32,500 bases of DNA from Bigelowiella natans CCMP2755 (lineage: Eukaryota; Cercozoa; Chlorarachniophyceae): positions 1 to 32,500 of the forward strand of contig ADNK01002860.1 in NCBI GenBank assembly GCA_000320545.1, read 5' to 3'. The notes beneath the pieces are model-generated. The model made no database searches, had not been told where the DNA came from, and saw nothing but the letters and a program-made list of their open reading frames with translations. The translations under genes were made by a program, and so were the position numbers. Position 1 is the first letter of the stretch; each line of letters starts with the position of its first letter. Of this stretch, positions 1 to 12,315 are shown piece after piece.

Positions 1-1143
1 TTTGGTCAACGCACACGCAAAGCATTCAAAAATGTGGCAGAGAACAAACGCGCAGCGTTGCAATCCGCCACACAACGGGTGTGAATTTTCACACTTTGAG
101 GCCTTGAAAATGGACATTTTGGTCAACATTTCGGTCATTTTTTCAGGTTTGGCCATCGGCCAAGTTCTGATGACTTTTCTTTGACTAACTGCAACTGCCT
201 GCTGCTTCAAAGCGCTGCACTGTTCACAACCCCGTCGTTGCCGGGTTTGACGGACTTGTGGCATGTGTCCATTGCAACACACAACGCGCTTGGTCTCGCG
301 CAAAAGCTTCCAAATGCATGTTCTGGCGATTCGTTGCAGGTTTGACGGAGCTGTGCTTGCAGGACATCGGAAGATTCCATTGCCCAAAGCTTCAACGCTG
401 ATCGAAATTCTCGTCCACAGCTCATTCCTCTCACCGCATGATCGAAGCCAGATTTTTGCAGATTTCGATCGTTGCATGTGCTGTGGCATGTCGTGCGTGC
501 TCCACGTAGCGTGCCATGCAGGAGAAATTTTGTGACCGCACTTGTTGTCTAGTTGTGCATCCGCCAACAGCAAACAATTGTGCGTGCGCGATGCATGCGC
601 TAGCATGCCAGCAGTGCGTACGTACGTGCATGCGTGTGTGTGTGCAGAGCTGCCTGCGAGCATCATGCATGCACAGCATGCGCTAGGCAATGCTAGAATG
701 TCATGCATGCTTATGCAATTGATGACAATGACGCATCGCATGCACAAATTACTAGATTATCGAGCGTGGAAGCGACAATGAGCTAGCAAGCGTGCTCATG
801 TTGTGCGCATTTACTCTAGTTACTTGCTTGCGACTTGCTAGCTTGCTTGCTGCTACAGTCAATATAGAATTGCACTAACTGCGTTCGCAGTCGAATCTAT
901 CTAGCTGTGTGTGGCTAGTATGGCTAGCATGTGTGGCATTTGCATAGCTTGCTAGATAGACGCACTATAGAATGTAAGTGGCTCTAATTTTGCTTTTTAC
1001 ATCGCGATTATGGTGGTTCAGTTCGCTTCTCATCACAAGAATGTGCAACAAACTTTAGATGAAATACATGGGCATACACCGCGGCTTTGACAATACGCTA
1101 AAGCTGTTATGGCGTTGATATTATAATATATGTGTTTGATGAA
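1..1143. other. intergenic block, GCATGC/GCTAGC-rich
   Basis: No gene is supported here. The block lies downstream of the minus-strand FUSC-like gene, whose stop is at 1144-1146. From about 450 to 970 it is dense in short palindromic words (GCATGC, ATGCAT, GCTAGC, GTACGTAC) and almost free of the trinucleotide repeats that fill the neighbouring gene. Two related segments near 233-255 and 329-351 share the word GGTTTGACGGA in a similar setting, an old imperfect duplication about 97 bp apart. Short open frames on both strands here have no recognisable protein character. Composition changes at about 1.0 kb to the AT-rich texture of the gene body. Confidence 0.6.
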
Positions 1144-3262
1144 CTAATGGTATCTTTCATCCTCGGCATAGAGGTAGCTTTGCAATTGTACCTCTCTTGC
1201 AGCATCACTAAAGTTGATGATCAAGCCCACCAGATGACTAAATGATAGATAACAATAATGAGTGTTTCAACATAAAAAAAGAACGAAGAGGTTGTTGAAA
1301 AACAACAATAAATAAAATGGGACAAAAATCTTTCAACAAAGTAAAAAAACACTCTCAGAATCTTCCCTAACAGCTTTTTAGCATTATCATAAGACGACAA
1401 TATTATTAGCTTATTCTTTGATTTGTGATTTAGTTCCAACTATGCGTTATATATATCGAATTTATATTTTAGTAATCACAAGAACTGTATCTTCCTCCTC
1501 CTCCTCCTCCTCCTCCTCCTCCTCCTCCCCTCTTATTTTATGCTACTGTAACTACTACTTTAGGTGAAAGATATACGTGGAATAGACCATTACAACCTAA
1601 TAGTCAACCAATAATACTCTGTGTGTGATGACCGACACACGACACTTTATATCATGATAATGATGATAATAATGATTGTTGCTGATGAGAGAGGTGATGA
1701 TATTGGAGGGGATATGTATACGCATAAATACACAAGAAGAAGACACAAGAATATACATAATAGAAAACAGGTAATTCATCTTTATCAACGACATTCTGTA
1801 ATTGATACATTGATGCTCTTAGCATCCTCGTCATCATCATATATGCTTGCATCTTGTTATTTGATCTACTACAATATTCAGCCTATAATACCCTTATTGT
1901 TGTCACACTTGTTTTTCCCTCTATAAATACGGCTGTTATATTACATTTCCGCATGATGTATGAATTATCATGTTAAACATTTTCCTTTCAGCTCCCTCCT
2001 CCTCATGATAATAATGGATATCATCGTTACAGTGCAAGTAATAGTAGAATAAATATTACTACCTTGTTTTTCATCTTAGGTATTCCTTTCCATGACCCTT
2101 CTGTCGCTGCTCTTATTGCTAATTAATGAGTTTCCATTTTCATTTATTATTATTATTATTTTTATTTTTATTAGAGTTGTTCTTCTTTCTACCCCTCCCC
2201 TTCACAACCACGCCCATTCTAAATAAATTTCTCAGTGAAGCTATAATTTTCCAAAATACATTATTAAATGAGGGAGCAGGGAATGTGGGGTCAATGTTTC
2301 CCTCCCCATCTTCCCCTTAATGTTCTCTCATCTTCTAAATAAACATGCTACCAAATATAGTAGTAGTAAGTAGTAGTAGTAGTAGTAGTAGTTAACACTG
2401 CTAATGAGAAAGTAGTGCAACCTCCTCTCTCTGCTGGATCCTTTTCTTTCTGTCCTTCTGCTGCTTCTGTTGTAGTTGTCGTATCCTTTTGACCATCATC
2501 ATTATCATCATCATCATCATCATCATCAATATTCTGATGATAAGAGTCATTCGAGCTTATCCTTCTCCTCATCATCATCATTCTGTCGGTCGTTATCGTC
2601 GTAGCTGTGCTACATCTCCTTCTGCTACTACTGATCATTGATTGCTCGCGTTGTTGCCAGTCTTTTGCACGGAATCCATAGCAAAACGATGATGATGCTG
2701 CAGCTGCTGGTGATGATGTTTTCCCATCATGGTTTCTTTTAATTTTTTTACCCCCACCTCCTCCTTTCTCATCATCATCATCATCATCATCAGTATATAT
2801 CTTGGAAGGACAATAATAATCCTTCGTATCATTGATGAATTCAGGCTGTTCGTCATTTGTCAGAATGTCCCTTACTACCTGATAATGATGATGACGATGA
2901 TGATAATCAACAAGAAGGTATCAATTGATATTGGTTGGAAAATGAGTTTTAGGCTAACATACTTCAAGATATTTCTCATGAAGATTTTGCAAAGAAAGCT
3001 GTAAGTCTTCCCTTCGTTTCTATAATTTGTTATAGCAAGAGACAAAATTGAAATAATGCTGTAGCTTCTCAGTGATGAGTGCAGATCAAAGATAGAGAAT
3101 GATTAGCGTTGGGGTGGGAAGAGTAACTTTCCTTCTACCGTGATGTAGTAAAATAATAAGCTGTATTGCTTTTTAAAGTAGTACTAGCAGTTACCATAAA
3201 TTGAAATGAATACGTTATTACCTTCTACTTATGCAAAAATGCCTACACTATCACAATTGCTT

Positions 3263-3296
<34 letters not shown>

Positions 3297-3948
3297 AAGC
3301 TAAGATGATACAAATATCTGACTTTTTCCGTTATAAAATCGGATGATTGATCGTAGAACAACGTCATTGGGAAATCATCATCATCATTATGATCATGCCT
3401 TCACTTCTTTTTCTACTTCTTCCTCTTCCTTCCCCGCTTCTTTCCCCTCCCCCATGAAGCAACAAAGAGAAAAGATGGTTAGAAACATGATAAGTGAACA
3501 AACTACTACTACTACTACTACTACTACTACCTCAGGAAGAGAATGAGGTTCTCCAATAGAGAGATGAGTGAAGGCATTCGCACACAAACGATGCACCTTA
3601 AACAACAACAACACAACACGTATTAGTATCATTAAAGAATGTACTATAGTACGTAAAGTTTCTCCAATGGAGAGATCAGTGAATGGTTCCGCATACAAAC
3701 AATGCACCTTAAACAACACGTACTAGTATCATTCAAGAACGTACTATAGTAACTAAGTAAGCTGCTGCAATATTCCTTCTTTTTCCTATCCGTCTTTTTC
3801 TTCTTCTTCTCCTTCTTCACCCCCGACTCCCATCATTCTCACTCATCATCGTTTACGTGATCGAATTCCTCGGTTGTCTTTCGTAAGAAAATATTTTCTC
3901 CCCATTCCACCTGAAGAAAACAAGGCATCAACCGAACAATATTTCCAT

Positions 3949-3998
<50 letters not shown>

Positions 3999-4410
3999 AG
4001 CAACTACATTGAAATATTATGTTAGAATCGCTAGCAGCATCTTACCGCAACTCGATTAAGAGCATTGAGTGTAGATTTTATTTTAACCTACAATTGATGA
4101 TGATGATGGGAGGAGGAGGAAGAAGAAGATAATAATCAAGAACAACAATGGAGAGGTAGGAAGAGTGGAGATTATAATTTGGTAAAGAAAGGTACAAGAA
4201 GCTACTTACTACTGGTGCTGCTGTGATATTATTAGTCGCATAATTACTTACCAAAAGGAGAAAAAGTCGTTCTGTTGCTGCTCCTGGAAAGGTTTTACTC
4301 AATATCGAAGGAGAAGCTTTGGCTGATTATTTACATAGTAGCATCATAAACTATGCCTTAATCAATTATTAGTACATATGATGATGATGATAGAGAAGTA
4401 TAAGGGTAGC

Positions 4411-4445
<35 letters not shown>

Positions 4446-4769
4446 CGAAATCTGTACGTGTCTAGTGAGATATATGTTGTTAGATCAACTAGTAAAAGGG
4501 ATAAGATCATGAACAAATTCATCATCATCATCATCGATTTCAATCGATGTGATTGTAATGTGACGCTAATTGTCTTAATATAGCTAATCATCGTCTGTAA
4601 ATGATGCATATGATAAATGACTCCTCAAATTACAACATATTAACTTAATATTATAGAACAGCGAAAACAATAAATGACTAGTTACCTTCTGCTAAAAGTT
4701 GTCGCACTCCATTCAACTTTGTATCAATAACAGCCAGAAGGACTGGAGGGTACTTGATGCCCTTCTATG

Positions 4770-4815
<46 letters not shown>

Positions 4816-5433
4816 TTCACGAGGAGGTTGGGGGAAGAAGGTTGTGGGGAGGAAGAAGAAGAATTGAAAGGATGAGGATAATATATTATAGCAGCAGCTT
4901 ATATTTCATTGCTGTAAGTTATATAGTATTGCCAACTTGTATGCATTAAACAATAATAACACAGTGGTAATAATAAACTGCTGATCAGCTCATAATTTTG
5001 AGGAAATCCCTACCTATCTTTTGAGAGGATGAATTACTACAACTGCTACACAATTGCTACTATAGTAAAATTTCAAATGTAGTAGTGCACATATATTATA
5101 ACAATACTAGCACCGTGTGATTTCGTGCTTCTGAAGCAAGTTGAAGGGTCTAATAATAATAATATAACACACATGACTATTATTTACAAGTAGTGTACCA
5201 TATCGGGTGTAATAGATCATTCCAAGTCGTTTTAATGCTTTGATAACGCTGTTATTATTTTCTTTTATGTAGCCTTAGCAGCTCTTCTTATCAAATTTTG
5301 TATACTACTACTACTACTACTACGATCAATACAATACTGAGTATATGTTCAAGATAGCTATATATATATAAATAATATAACCCAGTCAGCCATTAGCTTC
5401 AATGCGGCTAATACTTCGCTCTGTAGTTGTTCC
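1144..5433 (-). other. FUSC-like gene, exons 30-40: hydrophilic C-terminal region
   Basis: Exons: 5382-5433, 5108-5149, 4686-4764, 4252-4283, 3857-3910, 3531-3596, 2963-2998, 2422-2878, 1769-1815, 1372-1439, 1144-1207. Readable pieces are EVLAALKLMADW, LQLASEARNHTVL, PPVLLAVIDTKLNGVRQLL, VEWGENIFLRKTTEEFDH and LCANAFTHLSIGE. Exon 37 (457 nt) is low-complexity, with Asp, Gly, Ala, Ser and Met runs coded by repeats. The last exon ends QLQSYLYAEDERYH and TAG. The exon 30 donor (GTTATA) is weak. If it is not used, translation stops after eight more residues (stop at 5358), giving a short isoform. Exons 37-39 use weak donors and are joined mainly because their phases fit. An alternative exon at about 2073-2121 (WKGIPKMKNK) could replace exon 38. 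Confidence 0.55.
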
Positions 5434-5607
5434 CTGGTAGTAATAGTGCTCGTTGTGATCGTTTTCATCATCATTATTATTATTATTATTATTATTGTTA
5501 TCATCATCATTCTTCGTCTTGTTGTTATTGTTGTTATTGTTGTTGTTCTCCATCGGTATGGTATGGCTAGCAACAAGGAACATTTGATAGATAGTAGTAG
5601 ACAATAT

Positions 5608-5638
<31 letters not shown>

Positions 5639-5646
5639 ACAACAAC

Positions 5647-5681
<35 letters not shown>

Positions 5682-5781
5682 ATAGTGCTAGAATGAGCAG
5701 CTTTTTATTACCTTGGACGAAACGGGAAAATGGTGACAACAACAAAGAACCACACCAAGATTCCAATTGCCGCTATTACAA

Positions 5782-5823
<42 letters not shown>

Positions 5824-5865
5824 GCGTGTGTACAGAAAGAATAATTGAAACACACACACACACAC

Positions 5866-5904
<39 letters not shown>

Positions 5905-6605
5905 GAGAGGGAGAGGGAGATGGGGAGAGCATAATGCACTTTTCCTACTTGTACCCTACCATCCAATAAAAGAATTCGTAAAATTATTACACACGGCAAT
6001 AAATAACCAATCATTGACTTTCTTCTCCTCCTCCTCCTCCTCTTTCTTCTTCTTCTTCTTCTTCTCCCATTGATAGACACTACAATTTTCTCGCATATGA
6101 TCACTTGATACTACTTGAGTAGTATTTCTGTTAATAATCATATCGTTCTTATCACAAACATACTTAATTCAATTCTGGCTAAAGCGTATTCCTCGATAGA
6201 GAGCGTTGTGCTTTCAAATCTACATGATAGGTTGGTAGTAGTAGCAGTAGTATAAGAAGTAGTACTAGTTGTAGTAGTAGTAGGTATTTCTTAGGAGAGA
6301 AGAAGAAGAAAAAAAAGAAGAAGAAGAAAAAGAAGAAGAAGAAAAAGAAGAAGGAAACGGTTTGACGGTACAATATAGTAGAAGTAGTGGTGGTAGTTCT
6401 TAGAGAGAAGAGAGGTAGAAGTGACGATGCAATGTATCATCATTTTTACAACAGTAATCGATGTTTTATTGAATAACGTACCAGTAACCTACCAATACTA
6501 CTTCTACTAGTGCTAATTACTACTATTATTACCCCAAAACGATTATTCCACTGGTAAATGCAGCTACGACACCAGCATACCTGCCAAAATGGATAATTGG
6601 ATAAC

Positions 6606-6651
<46 letters not shown>

Positions 6652-8542
6652 AGCTGCTAAAAATACTACTACCACTAATAATAATAGCAGTAGCAGATTT
6701 GTCTCTCATAATAATAATGACTAGTATATAAAATAATTACACTGAGAGAATCATGCACAAACATAAATGACTTACATATTGCTACCCGTATTGAGACGAA
6801 GGTTTGGCTAGAGAAGCAAAGAAAACCAGAATAGGAAGTGCAATTAGAATAGCAATACGATTTGCATCGGTTAAACGGAGCAACGTGTAGCCAAATATTG
6901 CACCAGAAACCGTTCCTAATGATGTATTCCACAACAACAACAAAAACAACAACAACAACAACAAGAACAAGAACATCAAGAACAAATACACACTATAACG
7001 ATATAGACTGCTGCTCTCCAGTAGATCAAAGTTGTGTATCAAATACATTATGATGTATTCCACAACAACAACAACAACAATAACAACAATAATAACAATA
7101 ATAAGAAGAATATCAAGAATAAATACACACTACTAGTACGATACAGGCAGCTGCTCATCAGTAGATCAAAGTACCTTGCATTCTAAGAAGAGATTGTTTG
7201 AAGCTTGTAGCAGAAGATCTTCCCATCACAAACGCTACGGTTAATGGACCCCAGAATGCATTGTCAAAACTTCCCCGAAAGTCCCTTACAAATACGACAA
7301 GGAGAGAAATGAGAATCGATAGGTTAGTACTACTATTAGTGGGAAGAGGAGGAGGAGGAGGGGGAGAGAGGAGGAAGAGAAATAGGAGGTCAGCACCACA
7401 CTGCCCACTGTACGATGTTCTTTTGTTCATAAGGCTGCTCAATCATCCTCATCATCATCAATATCATCATCATTATCATCGTATTAACCTGATTATACTA
7501 CTGCATTGCTGCTTCCGCTGCTATTATGTTCTTGCTACAACAACAAGTACTACTACTACTACTACTACTACTACTACCACTACTACCTTACAAGAACAAG
7601 GAGGGATGTTACTACTACTACCACTACTACTACTACCTTACAAGAACAAGAAGGGATGTTAGAACCATAGCAATGGCGACTTTAAGTGCGTTTTTGACGT
7701 TTGTCTTTGTAACATTGATCTTACAAGTAAGATGAGGTAGAGTATTCCATATAGGATGGATCACCATACCTAGATGATAATGACGACGATAGATGATAAT
7801 AATTCCACAATCAAGCAGAGCTGCATGTACGATAATGATACGTATGGTGATCATAATTGATTCATTTATTAGTAGGTGATCATGCATTGTTAAACACAAA
7901 TACTACCAAAAACCAAACATAAGCGAGGAAAGCTGCTGCTGCTGGTACTGATGTCATCGTTAGATCCTAATAACAGCAAGAAATCACTACTGAATAACGT
8001 GTGATCATAATCATGCACTACATGACTTATGCATAACACTTGCAAAAAGGAATATCAGTAGAATGCACCAACAATTGATTTTGTCCATAAACATAAAATT
8101 GACAAAAACATAATAATGTAAATACTACAACAATGGTAATAGCGGTAAAGATACACCTGGCCTCTGTATTTGTTTGGATGATATGCTCTCATCATCATCA
8201 TCAATATCATCATAACACACGAGAGCACATCATCTACAGCAGCGTCCTCCATAGATCAACAAGGTACCTTTACCCTCTCTATCTTCTCGTTGTTTTTTGT
8301 CGTGTGTAGTTGTGTGCCGACGACGTAATGACGATGCCTATTGATTATCATACTTTATCATAAATCATCCTCATTAACCTGGCATCATGAACAACAATAA
8401 ATTCAAGATGGCACCTTGACCAAGTTGCGTAGAGAATATAGTAACACGTTCAGATGAAGAAGGTCATTGGTCACTAGCTCGATCAAACCATCAATAAATA
8501 ACAAAAGAAGGAGAAGGAGGAGGTCAGAGGAGGAGGAGAATT

Positions 8543-8575
<33 letters not shown>

Positions 8576-9079
8576 GTAGCTATAATCATGTTGATGATAA
8601 CGATTTACATTGTAGGAGTGATAGTAGTAGTAGTTGTAGTAGTAGTAATTTACGTACTACACAAGACGATGACGATGACGATGACGACGATGACAACGTG
8701 CATTATATTATGATGTAGTTCTCGATGTAAATAGTAGCCCCTACTATACTACGGGTAGTAAGTAGTGGTAGTATTACTACTAGTAGTAGTGCTACTAGTA
8801 CTTTGTAAATCAATCTCCAGCTCCGAATCTTGATAAAGCAGTTTAGCTCTCGCTAATGAAGAAACAAAAGAGTAATCAAGTAAACAAAAGAGTAAGTAAT
8901 AACAAGAGAATAACGGCACTGCTGCAGCTGTTATTGTTATTGTTGTTGTTGTTGTTTCGTTCATATATATTTTAGATAGGAAACAATATTTCAGAGGCTA
9001 CCAATCGTAATGGTGATGATAATTAGATTCCAAGGTCTATAATGACACCACCCTTAAGTTAATATCACTACTGCTACCA

Positions 9080-9112
<33 letters not shown>

Positions 9113-10461
9113 TCACTAATACCTTCATAGTAAATCTCCATCAGCTCCCTGTAATAATAACGAGTTGTTAACCATAGTAAATTTTACGTTCAAGAGTAAA
9201 TACATTCAAGTGAAGGGGGGGTAAAAGAAAGTGGGGTAAAAGCTGCTTTACCAAACGATGATAATGAGTAGTATTATAACGATGATGAGTAAGTAGTATG
9301 GGGATGATGATGTATGCAAGCTTCTTGGAAGCAATATAAGAAATGTTATCGTTTTCACCTCTCAGCTGATTAGAGATGGAGAAATGTAGTTTCTTGGAAG
9401 GAAACATACTATCATCACCACCACCACCATCATCATCATTATCATGACTTATACTATCAAATTACTACTACATGAATGAATCCTGAAGTGATCTTTCAGC
9501 TTTGTCACGCTCTGCTGTGAGCCCGTGTTTCCGATCATCTTCTTGTTTTCTCTCAGAAAAGAAATTTAGATTCGAATCTCCACCGCAAACTAACTAAAGA
9601 TTATTATCGTTCAGACAGAAGTAGTAGTAGTAGTAGTAGTAGTAGATGATGAAGATGAAGAAGAAGAAGAAGAAGAAGAAGAAGAAGAAGAAGAGGAGGA
9701 AGATTATGCATTAGTGTGTATAGTGAGAAGAAATAAGATAGAATCGTTAGGACGAGGATATATTTCTTACTTACTTACTTACCTGATCATCGAGAACTCT
9801 TGCAATAGCCATCAAATTTCTTCCAAATTCCTAATATAAATATAAAGACGGAATTATGATGATGATGATGATGATAATGATGATGATGATGATAATGACA
9901 ATATCCCTTTAAAAAATATTAAATCGAAATAATATCGTAATCATATCTACAAAATGACGAGAAAGACGTTTGCAAAGCACTGTTCTGAACATCATCTACC
10001 ACTAATGTATGTACTACTTACTTACTCCTCAAAGATCCCATGTGACCACTACTTACTACTGCTGCTACCACTACGACTTTTACAACTACTACTACTATCA
10101 CACGTTGTTAATACCCGTGCCAGTCTTATGAGAAATGGATGCAGCGTTTCGCAAAAAATAGGAAGAACTAAAGGGAAAGAGAGGGGGGGAAGTTGATTGA
10201 TCTGATTATTATATGATGATGATGATCCATTGATATATCAATTTGTGGTTATAGGATGGTATCATAATTTATGGGAAAATAAGAACAAGGAAAAGAACAA
10301 AATTAGACGGGTATTGTTGTTAATTTGTTGTTTAAGACTCCTACTTACCTACTACTTCTACTATGGTATATTCTACTACTATGGTATTATATAATTATCA
10401 TAAGCTTGACAGCGACTACTGTGCCAAAATTTGAAGTATTGAAGTATTAAAACCAACCAGT

Positions 10462-10496
<35 letters not shown>

Positions 10497-12277
10497 GCAC
10501 CTCCTTGGGAACGATTTAATCTTCTAGCAATGATACCAGAGGAGAGGCGCACACCTATTGTTGTTGTTGGTGTTTATGAATATGTTAAAGTTTATCATTG
10601 TATTGTCAATCAGTTTATACGATACGAGACGTATAGGATAATAGCTATTGTTGCCGTCATCTTTTTTATTGTTGTTATTGTTGCCGTCATCTTTTTTATT
10701 GTTGTTATTTTTAGTGGTGTTCTTGTGCGCCGTGTTGGTAGTACTACTATGTACTCTTCTTACTGTGATCTAACACGGGGTACACTGATTTTAGCATCTT
10801 GAATTGAGATCTGATGTTGTTCGCCATCATCATCATCATCATCATCATCATCATAACAATAAAGTATAAGAATAAGAATAAGATGATAAATAGAGAAATA
10901 AGAGAATAGTCATTTCAACAATGATAGTACTGCTAAGATATATGATATTGCACTGTTGTAATACTTAAGCTTCATCCACGTATTGTAATATCGAGGTTCC
11001 CATGTATAATGGTTAAAATGCCCTGCTATTTCCTCAATCATCGTTCCAACGGCACGAAGCAGCATGTCGGCCTTAAATAAACACACACAAACACATGATT
11101 GTGCCGGATACTTCTTATTATTTGTTCCTGATGACCATCGTACTTCATCGATAAACATAATATCCTCCTCCTCCTCCTCCTCATCATCATCACCATCTTA
11201 TAATCCTCATCATCATGATATACATCACCGTCCACCTGCACAAGAAGAACTTGCTTGCAAACCAGCTTGTTTTGGAAGGATTTATCCTAAATGTGAAGGG
11301 GAGAAAGATGTAATGAGGGAGAAGCAGTTGTTATAGTAATCGTGGTTATTTATCAAGATGTCATTCTTCATCTTGATCATATTTTTATTTTATCATCTTT
11401 TGTCTTTCTTTATGATCTTTCTTCTAACCCTCCTCCTCCTTACCAAGGATGAATTGCCGTTAATATCCTCGTTATCATCTTGCTTAGGAATATCACCCCC
11501 CTCCTCCTCCTCATCCTCCCCGAACCTCATTTTCGAATCACCTATTTCCTTTGCCTAATTCCATCGTGAAAGATGATCCATATGTTACTACTACATGCTA
11601 TCACTAATAACATACGGCTTGATGATAGATAGCTGCATGTAGTAGTAGTAGTAGTAGTAGTAGTAGTAAATGCTTAGTTCTGTAATTGTTAAACGTGCAG
11701 TGCTATGAAAATGCTTGTTCTCATCTTTACTGCTTTTATCTAGTAGTAGTAGTAGTAGTAGTAGTAGTAGCAGTACCTGGTTGTTTATAGTTATCTTGTT
11801 CTTTTTCTCCTTCTTCTTTACATCGTCATCGTCGTGAATGTTGTTTGGATGCTCGAATGATGCTACTACTACTACTACTTTCCTATTTAGTCTGTTGTCA
11901 TCATTTGCACCATCACCATCTGTGTTCTTCCTCCTCCTCCTCCTCCTCTTGTCCTTACTCGCCATACCACTATCACTACCAGTAGTAGTAGTAGTAATAG
12001 TAGTAGTAGTAGTAATAGTGCCCTTATTGCCACTCCCAACCTGATGTTGATTTTCACCTCCTCCTCCTCCTCCTCCTCCTCCTCCTATTGTAAAGGAGAT
12101 AAGGGGGGGAGGAGGATGAAATTGATCAATGTACTATGTATAAGTGTGTGCAACTACCACTACTACCAGGACGAACGACAGCATCATCACCATCATAACA
12201 ACAACAACTACTACAACAACAACAGAGAGCAAAGAAAGAAGGAATAAGAGAAAAAGGCACGAGGCATGATGATGTTT

Positions 12278-12315
<38 letters not shown>

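Larger units (their letters stand above)
5712..7966 (-). other. FUSC-like gene, exons 23-29: C-terminal membrane half (FUSC signature)
   Basis: Exons: 7907-7966, 7637-7719, 7175-7284, 6786-6915, 6533-6580, 6164-6219, 5712-5772. Exon 23 gives VPAAAAFLAYVWFL and exon 24 NALKVAIAMVLTSLLVLV. Exon 25 carries FWGPLTVAFVMGRSSATSF and LLRMQ. Exon 26 carries TVSGAIFGYTLLRLTDANR followed by AILIALPILVFFASL, and exon 27 YAGVVAAFTSGIIVLG. Exon 28 is the acidic helix STTLSIEEYALARIEL, and exon 29 AIGILVWFFVVVTIFPFRPR. The order (helix, LTV motif, GT..G motif, paired helices, an R/E-containing helix before the last membrane span) is that of the FUSC_2-type domain, so this is the best-identified part of the protein. 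Phases run 0-0-2-1-2-2-1-2 without a break. Confidence 0.85.

Noticed and set aside
2073-2121. Extra minus-strand exon (WKGIPKMKNK) in the FUSC-like gene
   Set aside because: It has a fair acceptor and a GTAGTA donor and fits phase 1 to 0. Using it would exclude exon 38 (1769-1815), and I cannot choose between them, so it is noted only as an alternative.
9954-9992. Minus-strand candidate exon (NSALQTSFSSF)
   Set aside because: Its 34-nt length breaks the phase between exons 15 and 16, which join correctly without it.
11591-11776. Continuation of exon 9 with DENKHFHSTARLTITELS
   Set aside because: The segment is in frame and looks partly coding, but joining exon 9 at 11777 to exon 10 at 11554 in phase 0 is cleaner and avoids Leu11 and Tyr10 runs. 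It is kept only as a possible isoform.
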